From positions 1 through 45,243 of the forward strand of contig CANQTH010000015.1 of assembly GCA_947626795.1 (NCBI GenBank): a stretch of 45,243 nucleotides of DNA, in the 5' to 3' direction. A model generated the notes under the pieces. The model saw only the letters and a list, made by a program, of their open reading frames with translations, was not told where the DNA came from and did not search any database. The DNA is from an uncultured Lachnospiraceae bacterium (GTDB taxonomy: Bacteria > Bacillota > Clostridia > Lachnospirales > Lachnospiraceae). Both the position numbers and the translations under genes were made by a program. Position 1 is the stretch's first letter. Each line of letters starts with the position of its first letter. Below, piece by piece: positions 8,988-18,027 of the stretch.

Positions 8988-9283
8988 AACCCTCCCAACA
9001 GCAAATCATTATTATCATTCGTTAAAATTCACGGAGAGGAATTGGGTGTTCTCTACACCATTGTGTAAAATATGGTTTGCTAGCAAAACAATCGAAAGAT
9101 TTATGCTTTTCGAGGGGAAATTTATCTTTCATTAGAATCTGGATAGGTCACGCATAGATATTTTCTATAAAAAATCAATGTTCCCAAGAAGCTTTAAATA
9201 TTGCCGATGTTTTATACGTGAGAAAATCGTTCTGATAGTTAAAGCATCATATATGTCCCCTTGTCTGATTTCTATCATAGGCA
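8988..9283. other. Intergenic gap with two short minus-strand reading frames, possible gene debris
   Basis: Nearly 300 bases separate the epimerase gene from the pyruvyltransferase gene. On the minus strand an ATG at 9284 overlaps the epimerase stop as TAATG, a classic coupling junction. It opens a 39-codon frame (MPMIEIRQGDIYDALTI...) that ends at 9165. A second frame, 9132-9022, encodes MKDKFPLEKHKSFDC... and ends with PIPLREF. Both have plausible amino-acid use but match nothing I recognise. The simplest reading is a decayed gene. A perfect 12-base palindrome, TTTGCTAGCAAA, lies at about 9077-9088. I see no convincing promoter. Confidence 0.35.
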
Positions 9284-10414
9284 TTATTTCCGCCAAATCA
9301 TCTTATTAATAATTCCTGTATAACTCTGGATAATCTTGATGACTTTCATGCTTACATTATCATCTGCATAAGAAGGCACATCAGCTGCGCAATCTCCATT
9401 GGCATACATTGCAACGGTCAGCTCGACAGCTTGTAGAACTTGTTCAGTGCTAATACTACCTATTGTAAATACCCCCTTATCCATTGCTTCTGGGCGTTCT
9501 GTACTCGTCCTGATGGATACGGCAGGAAATCCAAAATATGCCCCTTCTTCTGGAATAGTGCCACTATCGGATACTACACAAAATGCATTCTGCTGAAGTT
9601 TATTGTAATCCAAAAATCCCAATGGTTTATGTTTTATAACTCTTTTGTCAAATTTAAAATTTCTTGTCTCAATATACTTCTTGCTTCGTGGATGGCAGGA
9701 ATAGAGTATTGGCATATCATATGTTTCCGCCATTGCATTAACCGCATTCATGAGTGACAAAAAATTCAATTCATTATCAATATTTTCTTCTCGATGTGCA
9801 GATAATAGGATGTAGTTTCCGGTATCTAACTCAAGTTCATCCAAAATTGTACTTTTATCTATTTTTTCTCTATAATTATTTAATACTTCTGTCATTGGTG
9901 ATCCCACAACATACGTATATTCAGATTTTACTCCCGAATCTAAAATATATCTTTTGGCATGCTCTGAATAGCACAAATTAACATCACTAGTTACATCTAT
10001 AATTCGCCTAATCACTTCTTCTGGAAGATTTTCATCTTTACAACGATTACCTGCCTCCATATGAAATATTGGGATTTTTAAGCGTTTTGCGGATATTACA
10101 CAAAGGCATGAATTTGTATCGCCAAGCACAATCAACGCATCCGGTTTCGTCTTCTCCATCAACTCATATGATTTCGAAATCACATTACCCATAGTCTGCC
10201 CGATGTTGTCCCCCGCCACGCCCAGGTAATAGTCCGGTTTACGCAAGTTAAGATCGTCAAAAAACACTCTGTTAAGTTCATAATCATAATTTTGCCCTGT
10301 ATGAACCAGAATTTGTTCAAAATACCTATCTGCTTTCTTTATTATTTCCGACATCTTTATAATTTCGGGACGCGTACCAACTATCGTCATCAAACGTAAC
10401 TTTTTTCTTTTCAT
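9284..10414 (-). CDS. UDP-N-acetylhexosamine 2-epimerase, non-hydrolysing (FnlC/CapG/WbvD type)
   Basis: This 376-residue enzyme is of the WecB fold. It opens with MTIVGTRPEIIKMSEII, and continues with HTGQNYD, VLGDTNSCL, HMEAGNRC and the active-site SAHREENID. SDSGTIPEEGAYFGFPAVSIR and ERPEA complete the UDP-binding site. In a set with the CapE-like and RmlD-like genes just upstream it would do the last step, inverting C2 of a UDP-N-acetyl-6-deoxy-L-hexose. The product would be UDP-L-FucNAc or UDP-L-QuiNAc (see the reductase entry). GGAGAG precedes the ATG. It is separated from the reductase gene by 44 bp and belongs to the same transcription unit. Confidence 0.9.
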   Translation of the reverse strand: MKRKKLRLMTIVGTRPEIIKMSEIIKKADRYFEQILVHTGQNYDYELNRVFFDDLNLRKPDYYLGVAGDNIGQTMGNVISKSYELMEKTKPDALIVLGDTNSCLCVISAKRLKIPIFHMEAGNRCKDENLPEEVIRRIIDVTSDVNLCYSEHAKRYILDSGVKSEYTYVVGSPMTEVLNNYREKIDKSTILDELELDTGNYILLSAHREENIDNELNFLSLMNAVNAMAETYDMPILYSCHPRSKKYIETRNFKFDKRVIKHKPLGFLDYNKLQQNAFCVVSDSGTIPEEGAYFGFPAVSIRTSTERPEAMDKGVFTIGSISTEQVLQAVELTVAMYANGDCAADVPSYADDNVSMKVIKIIQSYTGIINKMIWRK

Positions 10415-10458
10415 TAATAATACTCTCCTTGCTTGTCAGACAGCGCTTTTATTTTGAT

Positions 10459-11313
10459 TTACAAATTATAATGGGGATATAGTTTCTTGTGATTTCTAAT
10501 CCATTCTTTAAGTTCGATAATCATCGTTTCATAATCCGGAATCATATATCCAAAATCCCAGCGGGTTCGTTTTAACGACTTATCAACAGTTATGTTATTA
10601 TCTGGAATAATCTCAACTTTTTTGGCTTTGAGATATTTGTTAAATAATTTTAATAAATCATACTTTGATATGCTTGCATCAGGCACAGCATTATAGAGAC
10701 CATGCGCCTTCTCTTTTGCTGCAATTTCCATCGTTTTAGCAAGCTGTAGTGTTGTTTGCCCCGTCCATATTGCCCGAGTATATCCAATTACTTTTTCGTT
10801 TTTTTGCATAAACCAATTAAGAAGGCCTATCCCATTTTGATTAATATCTGGTCCAACAATAGAACTGCGTAACGTGATATTCTTTTCGTCATCAAGTTCG
10901 CCGAGTGCTTTGGAACGATCATAGAAAGTGATTCCATCTTTCAAATCATCTTCCGAATATTGACCTTGTTTACCACTAAAAACACAATCCGTACTTATGT
11001 GAATAATTTGTGTATCAGTACCTGCGGTCAACTGTGCTAAATAATGCGGAAAATATGAATTCAAATATGTGGCATCAGCCTTATTATTTTCGGCAAACTG
11101 ATTAAGTACCCCAATACAATTTATTACCGAATCAAACTTACTGATACCAATGAGTTCTCGAATAAATTCAGAGTCTTTTGCATCACCAACAACCGAATTA
11201 ACCAAATTAGATTTTTTTAACGCAAAACCTAATACATCATGTCCACGCTCTTTAAGATAGAGGCTGATTGTATGACCAGCCATACCATTACATCCAAGAA
11301 TCAAAAATTTCAT
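10459..11313 (-). CDS. RmlD-like SDR reductase (WbvR-like / short CapF-like), UDP-6-deoxy-L-HexNAc pathway
   Basis: This extended SDR of about 284 residues resembles dTDP-4-dehydrorhamnose reductase. The NAD(P) loop is LGCNGMAGHTISLYL. The STDCVFSG segment carries the catalytic Ser/Thr, and YDRSK gives the Tyr-x3-Lys pair. I use the ATG at 11313, which has AAAGGGG upstream. The frame overlaps the CapE-like gene by 26 bp. CapF of Staphylococcus is about 370 residues because of an added C-terminal cupin domain, and that domain is missing here. A plain RmlD-like reductase in this position is what the Vibrio WbvB-WbvR-WbvD route to UDP-L-QuiNAc uses, so this product is as likely as UDP-L-FucNAc. 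Confidence 0.82.
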   Translation of the reverse strand: MKFLILGCNGMAGHTISLYLKERGHDVLGFALKKSNLVNSVVGDAKDSEFIRELIGISKFDSVINCIGVLNQFAENNKADATYLNSYFPHYLAQLTAGTDTQIIHISTDCVFSGKQGQYSEDDLKDGITFYDRSKALGELDDEKNITLRSSIVGPDINQNGIGLLNWFMQKNEKVIGYTRAIWTGQTTLQLAKTMEIAAKEKAHGLYNAVPDASISKYDLLKLFNKYLKAKKVEIIPDNNITVDKSLKRTRWDFGYMIPDYETMIIELKEWIRNHKKLYPHYNL

Positions 11314-12364
11314 TTTTTTCCCCTTTAGTTCCAAGCTTCATTTGTTCTTGCACATAATCAGTTGTCAAAAGTTTGTCCACAGTACCTTCAACATCCAATC
11401 TTGTTGTATTATGACTGGTATATGCTTCGTCAGATTGTGTTTGTACATACCCTTTAATGAAGTACTTGTCATAGTTAAGATTTCGATTATCAGCAGACAC
11501 CCTAAAATACTGTCCCATATCTTCGCATCTCAATCGTTCTTCAGTTGTTAATAGGGTCTCGTACAGTTTTTCTCCATGACGAGTTCCTATGATACAAGTT
11601 CCAGTATCACCAAACAATTTTTGTACTGCTTGGGCAAGATTTCCGATCGTACTAGCATCTGCTTTCTGTACAAAAAGATCACCTGGCTTTGCATGTTCAA
11701 ATGCAAACTGCACTAAATCAACTGCTTCGTCAAGATTCATAAGAAATCTTGTCATTTCAGGATTTGTTATTGTGATCGGATTTCCTGCTTTAATTTGATT
11801 GATAAAAAGCGGAATGACAGATCCTCTTGAACACATTACATTCCCATATCTTGTGCAGCAGATCACTGTATCTCCTCTCTCTGCAGCCACCCTTGCATTT
11901 GCTGTTATGATATGCTCCATCATTGCCTTAGAAATACCCATGGCATTAATCGGATAAGCTGCTTTATCAGTAGACAAGCATACCACTCTTTTCACACCGG
12001 CTTCTATCGCGGCATGTAGTATATTATCCGTACCTTCGACATTAGTTTTAACTGCTTGCATTGGAAAAAATTCACACGAGGGAACCTGCTTAAGCGCTGC
12101 TGCATGGAAGATATAGTCTACTCCAGGCATAGCATCTTTAATAGATTGTGGATCTCTAACATCCCCGATATAAAATTTGACTTTTTGGGCATACTCAGGA
12201 TACTTGGCTTGAAGCCTATGCCTCATATCATCTTGTTTTTTTTCATCCCGACTAAAAATGCGTATTTCTCCAATATCAAAAGTCAAAAAATGCTTAAGGA
12301 CAGTATTGCCAAATGATCCTGTTCCGCCGGTTATCATTAGGGTTTTATCTTTGAATATAGACAT
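11288..12364 (-). CDS. UDP-GlcNAc 4,6-dehydratase/5-epimerase (CapE/FnlA/WbjB-like)
   Basis: This 358-residue SDR starts the pathway from UDP-GlcNAc by 4,6-dehydration and C5 (and possibly C3) epimerisation. It shows MITGGTGSFGNTVLKHF at the NAD site, FSRDEKKQDDMR, YIGDVRD and AALKQVPSCEFFP. The active site reads LSTDKAAYPINAMGISKAMME, in which Met replaces the usual SDR tyrosine of Tyr-x3-Lys, as in the FlaA1/PglF/CapE group. It has an AGGAAGTG ribosome site and is the first gene of the three-step epimerase set. It shares the Ser-Thr-Asp-Lys signature with the PglF-like protein at 27714 but lacks the membrane domain. Confidence 0.9.
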   Translation of the reverse strand: MSIFKDKTLMITGGTGSFGNTVLKHFLTFDIGEIRIFSRDEKKQDDMRHRLQAKYPEYAQKVKFYIGDVRDPQSIKDAMPGVDYIFHAAALKQVPSCEFFPMQAVKTNVEGTDNILHAAIEAGVKRVVCLSTDKAAYPINAMGISKAMMEHIITANARVAAERGDTVICCTRYGNVMCSRGSVIPLFINQIKAGNPITITNPEMTRFLMNLDEAVDLVQFAFEHAKPGDLFVQKADASTIGNLAQAVQKLFGDTGTCIIGTRHGEKLYETLLTTEERLRCEDMGQYFRVSADNRNLNYDKYFIKGYVQTQSDEAYTSHNTTRLDVEGTVDKLLTTDYVQEQMKLGTKGEKNEIFDSWM

Positions 12365-12387
12365 TGTTTCACTTCCTTAATCAATAG

Positions 12388-13599
12388 TTAGGTATTGCTT
12401 TTTGCCAAAATCCCAGGTATTAAAAGAGTGCTTAATATTATATGTGGATGATATAAAACAGGATTTATTAAAAACATTATCCCAAAAGTTCCCGCCATGA
12501 AAATAATAAATCTCCGATTATATGGTTCATCTATTTTTTTCGTTCGAGAAACAAAAGCTAGAACTAAAATTATAGCACTGGTGACTCCAAGTATTCCCAT
12601 TGAACCAATAAGATCAAAAAATTCACTATGGAATCCCAAAAGATTTTCAATTTCTTCACGTCTAGTAAAAAACAAGCCAAAAGGGTGCAAAAGAAATGAC
12701 CGGATTCCTCTCATATACAATTCAAATCTCGCTCCCGCATCTCCTGACGTATTTCCCCAAATCAGTAAATCCATCAGATTTTTTATCCTTAATTGTATCA
12801 TGGTCAAATTGCTCTTGACTGCTAATTCGTAAAAAAATGTTAAAATTGCGCTTCTTTCTATCCAAGCAATTAAAGCGGTCAAAAAAAGGAATATACTTCT
12901 TAAAACAAACTTCCTATTCGATCCATTCATCAACACTAAAGTGAATACAATCCCTGATAATATTACTGCAAAAACCAGTTGTGACATTAAAACGCATATC
13001 CCGTCGGATATAATAATTATAAGCAAAAAAATGTTCTTTTGCTTTTTGTATGTATATATCAATGACCCTTCCATAAAGCCCATACCAAATAGCAGTCCCC
13101 ATCCTGCCATATTATATCTTCGAAACATGAACTGCATCGGAGAATTGTCATCCGATGATGCCTGGCCCAAAACCCTTACCGCCATTGGAAATTTAAACAA
13201 TCCACAAATTGTTGTTAAGGCCGTCACAAAGGTCGCAATAAAGAATAACCAAACTATTTTATCTGGCAGGTTCAGTTTCCCATCCAAAATCATCCATGTA
13301 CATACCAAAAATTCAAGACTTACCAACATTGGAAATACATACGAAGAAAAACTTAACATAACACTCCACGATACAAAATAATATAATAATCCCATTCCAA
13401 CGGTCAGCATATATATAACAAAATATTGCATTCTTGAAATAAGCAATGCTACCACAAAACTCATCAAGCCAACGATCAATAACGGTTTGCGAATAATTCC
13501 CGGCATGGTGATGGTGATTGGGAAAAAATATAATATAAGAAACAGAAATAAAGAAAAATATATTAAATTCTCTGTTGAAATACGGATTCTGAGATTCAT
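12388..13599 (-). CDS. Wzy-like O-antigen/polysaccharide polymerase
   Basis: This hydrophobic protein of about 403 residues has some ten or more membrane spans and a larger extracytoplasmic loop in the second half (LLIWGNTSGDAGARFELYMRG). That loop is followed by LLHPFGLFFTRREEIENLLGFHSEFFDLIGSMG. Loops of this kind, with Arg and His-Ser-x-Phe, are typical of Wzy/WaaL-family polymerases and ligases. These enzymes are very divergent, so the call rests on topology, this loop and the locus. I start it at the ATG at 13599; the earlier TTG at 13611 adds four residues. It would polymerise the lipid-linked units exported by the flippase at 6233. Confidence 0.75.
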   Translation of the reverse strand: MNLRIRISTENLIYFSLFLFLILYFFPITITMPGIIRKPLLIVGLMSFVVALLISRMQYFVIYMLTVGMGLLYYFVSWSVMLSFSSYVFPMLVSLEFLVCTWMILDGKLNLPDKIVWLFFIATFVTALTTICGLFKFPMAVRVLGQASSDDNSPMQFMFRRYNMAGWGLLFGMGFMEGSLIYTYKKQKNIFLLIIIISDGICVLMSQLVFAVILSGIVFTLVLMNGSNRKFVLRSIFLFLTALIAWIERSAILTFFYELAVKSNLTMIQLRIKNLMDLLIWGNTSGDAGARFELYMRGIRSFLLHPFGLFFTRREEIENLLGFHSEFFDLIGSMGILGVTSAIILVLAFVSRTKKIDEPYNRRFIIFMAGTFGIMFLINPVLYHPHIILSTLLIPGILAKSNT

Positions 13600-13741
13600 C
13601 TTACCTATCAACTTTCTTCTAAGATTTTATTCTGATTATAATATGTATTTGATCCATGTTTGTATATATAAGCTTATCTAATACACTCTGTTCATGTCTA
13701 TAAATCCAGAACGAATATGCTTGCACCTAGCTCTTCCATCT

Positions 13742-14800
13742 TTATTTAACTACATCTTTGAGGATTTTAACTGTATGTTTAAATCCCGTTTTTGCATCAA
13801 AGCAACCTCGCCACCCAAGTTCTCTTAGACTTGTGCTTTCAAGAGAAGAATTGCTCATGGGGTTAAACCTGTTCTGTTCATCTTCAGTTGGTGAACACAT
13901 TACCAATTCAACATCAGCCGTTTTTGCTAATATTTCTGCCATTTCTTTAATAGTAATTACGGAAGTAGGATTTGAGATATTGTATGCATGACATTTTTTC
14001 CCCTTTATAAGAACCGTTAGAATTGCCGAAGCACAGTCAAGGCAATAACAATAGCTCCGAATTTGCGATCCGTCACTTTTCATAACAATATTCTCACCAT
14101 TTACAGCTGCATACACCCAGGCAGAAGAAACCCTATTGTCATAAATAGATGCAGTCGGACCATAGATATGCCCTGGTCTTGCAACCACGCTCTCAACATC
14201 ATACTCTTCAGCATAAGCCACACATAGTGTTTCAGATGCTCTTTTTCCTACGGAATATGAATTCCTGGACTGTAACAAATCTATATATCCATACTGATTT
14301 TCTTTGTATGGTTCTGAGCCGTTTTTCTCCCCATAGACTTCGCTAGAACTAATATATAATATTCTTTTGGCAGCATTTTCTTTTGCGTATTCCAAAAGAA
14401 ATTTCATTCCAAGAAAGTTAGAAAACATAGTTTCAACAGGCTCTCTTATTATCTTGTCAGGAGATGCATTGCTTGCACCATGAATGATATAGTCAGCGTG
14501 AAGATTTATTAGATTATCTGTTTTTGCTGCATCATAGCTGACGAAATGAAAATCTGTTCGATTTACCATCTCATGAAAGCGTTCTTTCATTTTTTCGAGG
14601 CTCCGGCCTGCTGCAAGAATTTGAATCTTATCCTTGTGTGTATCATTATATCGAAACAAAACATCTACTACCGAAGAACAAATCAAGCCAGATGCCCCTG
14701 TAATCATTACTGACGAATTGGCAAGTTTATCCAGTTCGGGTATGACTTCTATTGTTTTATCTATATCTGCAATCCACTGCGGATTATCATATAATCGCAT
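13742..14800 (-). CDS. NAD-dependent sugar epimerase/dehydratase (extended SDR)
   Basis: This 352-residue extended SDR has its nucleotide-binding loop at VMITGASGLICSSVVDVL (the third Gly is Cys). It also has ILAAGRSLEKM, YIIHGASNASP, YISSSEVYGE with the catalytic Ser, and YSVGKRASE as the Tyr-x3-Lys pair. AYNISNP near the C-terminus is typical of nucleotide-sugar epimerases and dehydratases. It has a short N-terminal extension of about 30 residues before the Rossmann fold. GGAAGAG precedes the ATG. It lies in a run with a TarI/IspD-like cytidylyltransferase and LicD, so it may act on a CDP- or UDP-activated precursor used by those enzymes. The exact substrate is not readable. Confidence 0.82.
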   Translation of the reverse strand: MRLYDNPQWIADIDKTIEVIPELDKLANSSVMITGASGLICSSVVDVLFRYNDTHKDKIQILAAGRSLEKMKERFHEMVNRTDFHFVSYDAAKTDNLINLHADYIIHGASNASPDKIIREPVETMFSNFLGMKFLLEYAKENAAKRILYISSSEVYGEKNGSEPYKENQYGYIDLLQSRNSYSVGKRASETLCVAYAEEYDVESVVARPGHIYGPTASIYDNRVSSAWVYAAVNGENIVMKSDGSQIRSYCYCLDCASAILTVLIKGKKCHAYNISNPTSVITIKEMAEILAKTADVELVMCSPTEDEQNRFNPMSNSSLESTSLRELGWRGCFDAKTGFKHTVKILKDVVK

Positions 14801-14823
14801 ACTTGTTCTCTTCCTTAAAAAGT

Positions 14824-16014
14824 TCAGTTTTCTGTGAAGGATTTTATGAAAGCCCTTGTCATTTCTTGAGATACAAAAAAATCATGTTTTTCCTGAGACA
14901 TTTTCAAATTGTTCTGCCCAATATCCCAAGCTAACTTTTTATCGTTCTTCAATTCGACAATTTTCCTTGCCAAATCCCTTCCGTCCTTCGGTTTAAATGT
15001 TAATGCGTTATATCCGTCAATGAAATATTCTTTTGTTGCCTCAAAATCAGATATAATAACTGGTTTCCCATAAAATCCGGCTTCAATGCAAGGCCGCGGT
15101 TGATGAACTTTTGATGAAGGAAATATAACGACATCACTGGCACACATTAAAGGTGATATGTTTTTTTGATATCCCATCAATAATATTCTTGAATCGCCTT
15201 TATGCTTTTTTAATAAAATTTTAATTCGAATTAAATATCTCACATAATTAATATTATAAATATGCAGAAGGATGTTTTTAACCGTAAATAATCTGATGTT
15301 TATATTTCCAGACACTATTACGCAAGCATCTTTATCCAAATACTGTATGCTGCTCAAAACCGTATCAAACCCCTTAATTGGCACTGTGCCACCCATATAT
15401 AAAACATAATATTTTTCATTACTCAACTTTAGTTGTTCTCTTGCGATATGTTTAGGCGTTTTTATAATGGATGATGGTTCAAGAATATCTGGTATAATTA
15501 TCTGTTTCGGCCTTTTTATATCCAAAACGTATTTTTCGTGTTCTGCAATATATGCTACTCCATCGATATAATTTTCTAATGTGTTTTTTATCACTTTCAT
15601 AATGGGCGTTCGGATAATGGTTTCCCTAATAAAGCATATTGTTTTGACTGACCTAGGTATCCGCCTCGCAATAATAGATGTTACCAAACTGTTGAAAATT
15701 ACAATATCTGGATTCGATTGCATTAACTCTTCAACAACCGCATCAATATATTTATATCGCATAATACCCGTTATAAAGTTTTTGCTAAATAAACTCGGTC
15801 CTCCCGAGAACACGCCTAACACCGGAATCGGAACAGTCATCTCATGGCACGAGATTCCATATTGTGCAGCATACTCTATTGTGATATCGCTTCCAGAAGG
15901 AAGACAAATTAATACTTCAAACTCATCCTTCAGCATTACGGCTATATCAATGAGACTCTTTGTTCCTCCACCTTGCTCTGAAACATGATGGAGCATTAAT
16001 ATTTTCTTTTTCAT
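14824..16014 (-). CDS. Glycosyltransferase, GT4 (GT-B fold)
   Basis: This 396-residue GT-B retaining glycosyltransferase starts with LMLHHVSEQGGGTKSLIDIA, the N-terminal acceptor-domain signature with its Gly-rich loop. The C-terminal donor domain contains YVLYMGGTVPIKGFDTVL, VVIFPSSKVHQPRPCIEAG with the conserved Glu at about residue 311, and IISDFEATKEY. It is cytoplasmic or membrane-associated and would add one sugar to the growing repeat unit. Its ATG overlaps the TGA of the upstream glycosyltransferase gene as ATGA, so the two are translationally coupled and probably act in sequence. Donor and linkage are unknown. Confidence 0.88.
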   Translation of the reverse strand: MKKKILMLHHVSEQGGGTKSLIDIAVMLKDEFEVLICLPSGSDITIEYAAQYGISCHEMTVPIPVLGVFSGGPSLFSKNFITGIMRYKYIDAVVEELMQSNPDIVIFNSLVTSIIARRIPRSVKTICFIRETIIRTPIMKVIKNTLENYIDGVAYIAEHEKYVLDIKRPKQIIIPDILEPSSIIKTPKHIAREQLKLSNEKYYVLYMGGTVPIKGFDTVLSSIQYLDKDACVIVSGNINIRLFTVKNILLHIYNINYVRYLIRIKILLKKHKGDSRILLMGYQKNISPLMCASDVVIFPSSKVHQPRPCIEAGFYGKPVIISDFEATKEYFIDGYNALTFKPKDGRDLARKIVELKNDKKLAWDIGQNNLKMSQEKHDFFVSQEMTRAFIKSFTEN

Positions 16015-17288
16015 TTATCAATCTCACTTCGCAGGGATCTATTATTATCATCAAACGGTTCTTCTGTTTTTTGAATAAAATTATATATAATATCTGCCGT
16101 GTATTCTGGAGTGTTTTTAGGGAACATTTCTTTTGCTGCCTTATAAGAGACCGTCTTTCCAGCATTAACGCATATAAAATCGAGATATTTTTTAACATTA
16201 ATATTAAAATCATCCTCGGGATTTATAATGCATGCTAATCCATATTTCTCTAAATATTCAACGGCACTATCATTATCACCGCCATGAATATGAATAATAG
16301 GCTTGCCAATTGCAATATACTCTAATATTTTTGAAGGTAAGGATCTGTCATCACCTGTAAGTTTATTTCCTATGCTAAGCAAAAAATCAGCTTTATTTTG
16401 AATTTCCACTACTTCATCAGAAGATATATATCCCATTTGATAAATTACTTCTGGATATCTTAAAGCAGATTCTCGTAAAATATCTTCGCAATTTCCCCTT
16501 GAATAAAACATATAACGCCCATTTGTCTCACTATATGTTGCTGCTATCAACCGTATCAAATATTCCGGACTTCGTATATCCCTTATGAGAGTGCCAAAAT
16601 ACGCAAACAAAAATTTATTGCTTCCTCTGTCAAAGTTTTTGCGGGGAAACTCTGTAAGGTTTGGAATATCCGCAAAAACGGACTTATTTCTGTAGGATGC
16701 ATATTTTCTGTTTTGAAAATATGATCTGTTAAATTCCATATGTATGATCAACGATGAGTTATCAAATACTTCCTTTTCTATTTTTTCAATTCTTTTTCTA
16801 TACAACGATTTGATTCTACCTGTATTCTGTGGCGTATTTGTAATAGCATCCAACTCATAAAAAATATATCTTTTAAAACCTATTCCCGCATAAGCAGTAT
16901 CTACCGGAAGGGAAACTCCAATTATGGCATCATATTGAATTGAAGCATTTAATTCGGAAATTTTTTCCCTATATTTATTATTCAGTTGATACCCATAATA
17001 AAATGGAAATCTATGCGCTACGGCGGCCCGCTTTAAAAACAGCCTCAATTTGTTTTTTGCAGTAGTATCCAATAGCCCTGTCCCAGCGCCTATAGAATAA
17101 ACATTTCCATACTTTGTTTTTTCGATTATCCCCTCAGTTCCGGTGAATTGCAAAACATCGCTTTCTATCCCTTTTTCGTATAGCGATTTTCTGACACGTT
17201 TTACGCATATTTCACAAACCTTGGGAATTGGAGCATACTGTCTTGCTAAAAAAAGTATCCGTTTTTTATCATTGTGTCTTTTTTGCAT
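16011..17288 (-). CDS. Glycosyltransferase, GT4-like
   Basis: This 425-residue protein has GT-B architecture. The N-terminal motif ILFLARQYAPIPKVCEICVKRV is typical of GT4 enzymes. The donor domain shows FLFAYFGTLIRDIRSPEYLI, then ADFLLSIGNKLTGDDRSLPSKILEYIAIGKPII with the Ser-Lys-x-Glu-Tyr core. A Gly in the acceptor loop is replaced by a more basic patch (KRVRKSLYEKG). It is the upstream partner of the coupled pair at 14824-17288. No strong ribosome site is seen; GAAGGG lies rather far from the ATG. It presumably adds another sugar of the repeat unit; the donor is unknown. Confidence 0.82.
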   Translation of the reverse strand: MQKRHNDKKRILFLARQYAPIPKVCEICVKRVRKSLYEKGIESDVLQFTGTEGIIEKTKYGNVYSIGAGTGLLDTTAKNKLRLFLKRAAVAHRFPFYYGYQLNNKYREKISELNASIQYDAIIGVSLPVDTAYAGIGFKRYIFYELDAITNTPQNTGRIKSLYRKRIEKIEKEVFDNSSLIIHMEFNRSYFQNRKYASYRNKSVFADIPNLTEFPRKNFDRGSNKFLFAYFGTLIRDIRSPEYLIRLIAATYSETNGRYMFYSRGNCEDILRESALRYPEVIYQMGYISSDEVVEIQNKADFLLSIGNKLTGDDRSLPSKILEYIAIGKPIIHIHGGDNDSAVEYLEKYGLACIINPEDDFNINVKKYLDFICVNAGKTVSYKAAKEMFPKNTPEYTADIIYNFIQKTEEPFDDNNRSLRSEIDK

Positions 17289-17303
17289 TTTATATAACTA
17301 TTA

Positions 17304-18020
17304 CTATCCCTTCAACCAATCTGATCTTTTTGCATCTAATAAAGCCTTAAAAATATCTATATCTTCCACAGTCGTAAGTTTTATATTTTTTTCGGATCCC
17401 GTACTGAAATACACTTGCTCCCCCATCTCAATCTTAAGTGTAACGGATGCTACCGAATTTGTAATGCCCGCTTTAAGAGCTTTCCTATGGAGTTCACAAA
17501 TATCTCCAATTTTAAATGCTTGTGGTGTCTGCGTCCTTTTTAATTTATCACGAGGATAAGAACCCACGGATACCAATCCATCTTCTGTCTGAATCATTGC
17601 TTCTGCACATGGAATAACAGTAATCGCGTTACCATATTCACGGGCGACGCGTATATTATCAGAAATAACGGCCGAACTTACCATTGGTCTTATCGCGTCA
17701 TGCACAAGAACGAAATCTGTAGCAGCATAGTGCTTCTCGAGTTCAAATACGCCATTACGTATAGATTCATGACCATTTTCCCCGCCGGGCACAACATACT
17801 TAAGCTTTGTAATATTAAACTGTTTTGCATACGCCCAAAGCACATTTTCCCATCCGGCAATGCAGACAACCGCTATGGCATCAATCTCGGGATGCTTTTC
17901 GAAAGCCTCTAGCGTATATACAATGACCGGCCGTTCATTTACTGTAATAAATTGCTTGGGGATATCTTGATGCATACGATTCCCCGCACCGCCTGCAATT
18001 AGCAATCCTATATTTGCCAT
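17304..18020 (-). CDS. TarI/IspD-family cytidylyltransferase
   Basis: This nucleotidyltransferase of about 238 residues has the signature LLIAGGAGNRMHQDIPKQF, with the Gly-Arg-Met and Lys-Gln-Phe residues that bind CTP. VLVHDAIRPM supplies the metal-binding Asp, and RTQTPQAFK closes the site. In the IspD family this chemistry makes CDP-methylerythritol. In TarI it makes CDP-ribitol, and related enzymes serve capsule loci. Its position next to LicD and an SDR argues for a CDP-polyol or CDP-sugar for the polymer rather than isoprenoid synthesis. The start at 18020 has AAAGG upstream; a longer start would overlap the LicD gene. No TarJ-type alcohol dehydrogenase is seen. Confidence 0.85.
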   Translation of the reverse strand: MANIGLLIAGGAGNRMHQDIPKQFITVNERPVIVYTLEAFEKHPEIDAIAVVCIAGWENVLWAYAKQFNITKLKYVVPGGENGHESIRNGVFELEKHYAATDFVLVHDAIRPMVSSAVISDNIRVAREYGNAITVIPCAEAMIQTEDGLVSVGSYPRDKLKRTQTPQAFKIGDICELHRKALKAGITNSVASVTLKIEMGEQVYFSTGSEKNIKLTTVEDIDIFKALLDAKRSDWLKG

Positions 18021-18027
18021 TTTGTTT

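Noticed and set aside
9077-9088. Perfect palindrome TTTGCTAGCAAA as an operator
   Set aside because: No promoter is seen close by, and one 12-base palindrome in 45 kb is not enough evidence.
13612-13741. Promoter upstream of the Wzy-like gene (minus-strand TATAAT)
   Set aside because: A good -10 is present but no acceptable -35 at 16-18 bases.
17304-18020. IspD of the MEP isoprenoid pathway
   Set aside because: The motifs alone allow it, but the position beside LicD, an SDR and glycosyltransferases and the TarI-like start favour a glycan role. Kept only as an alternative.
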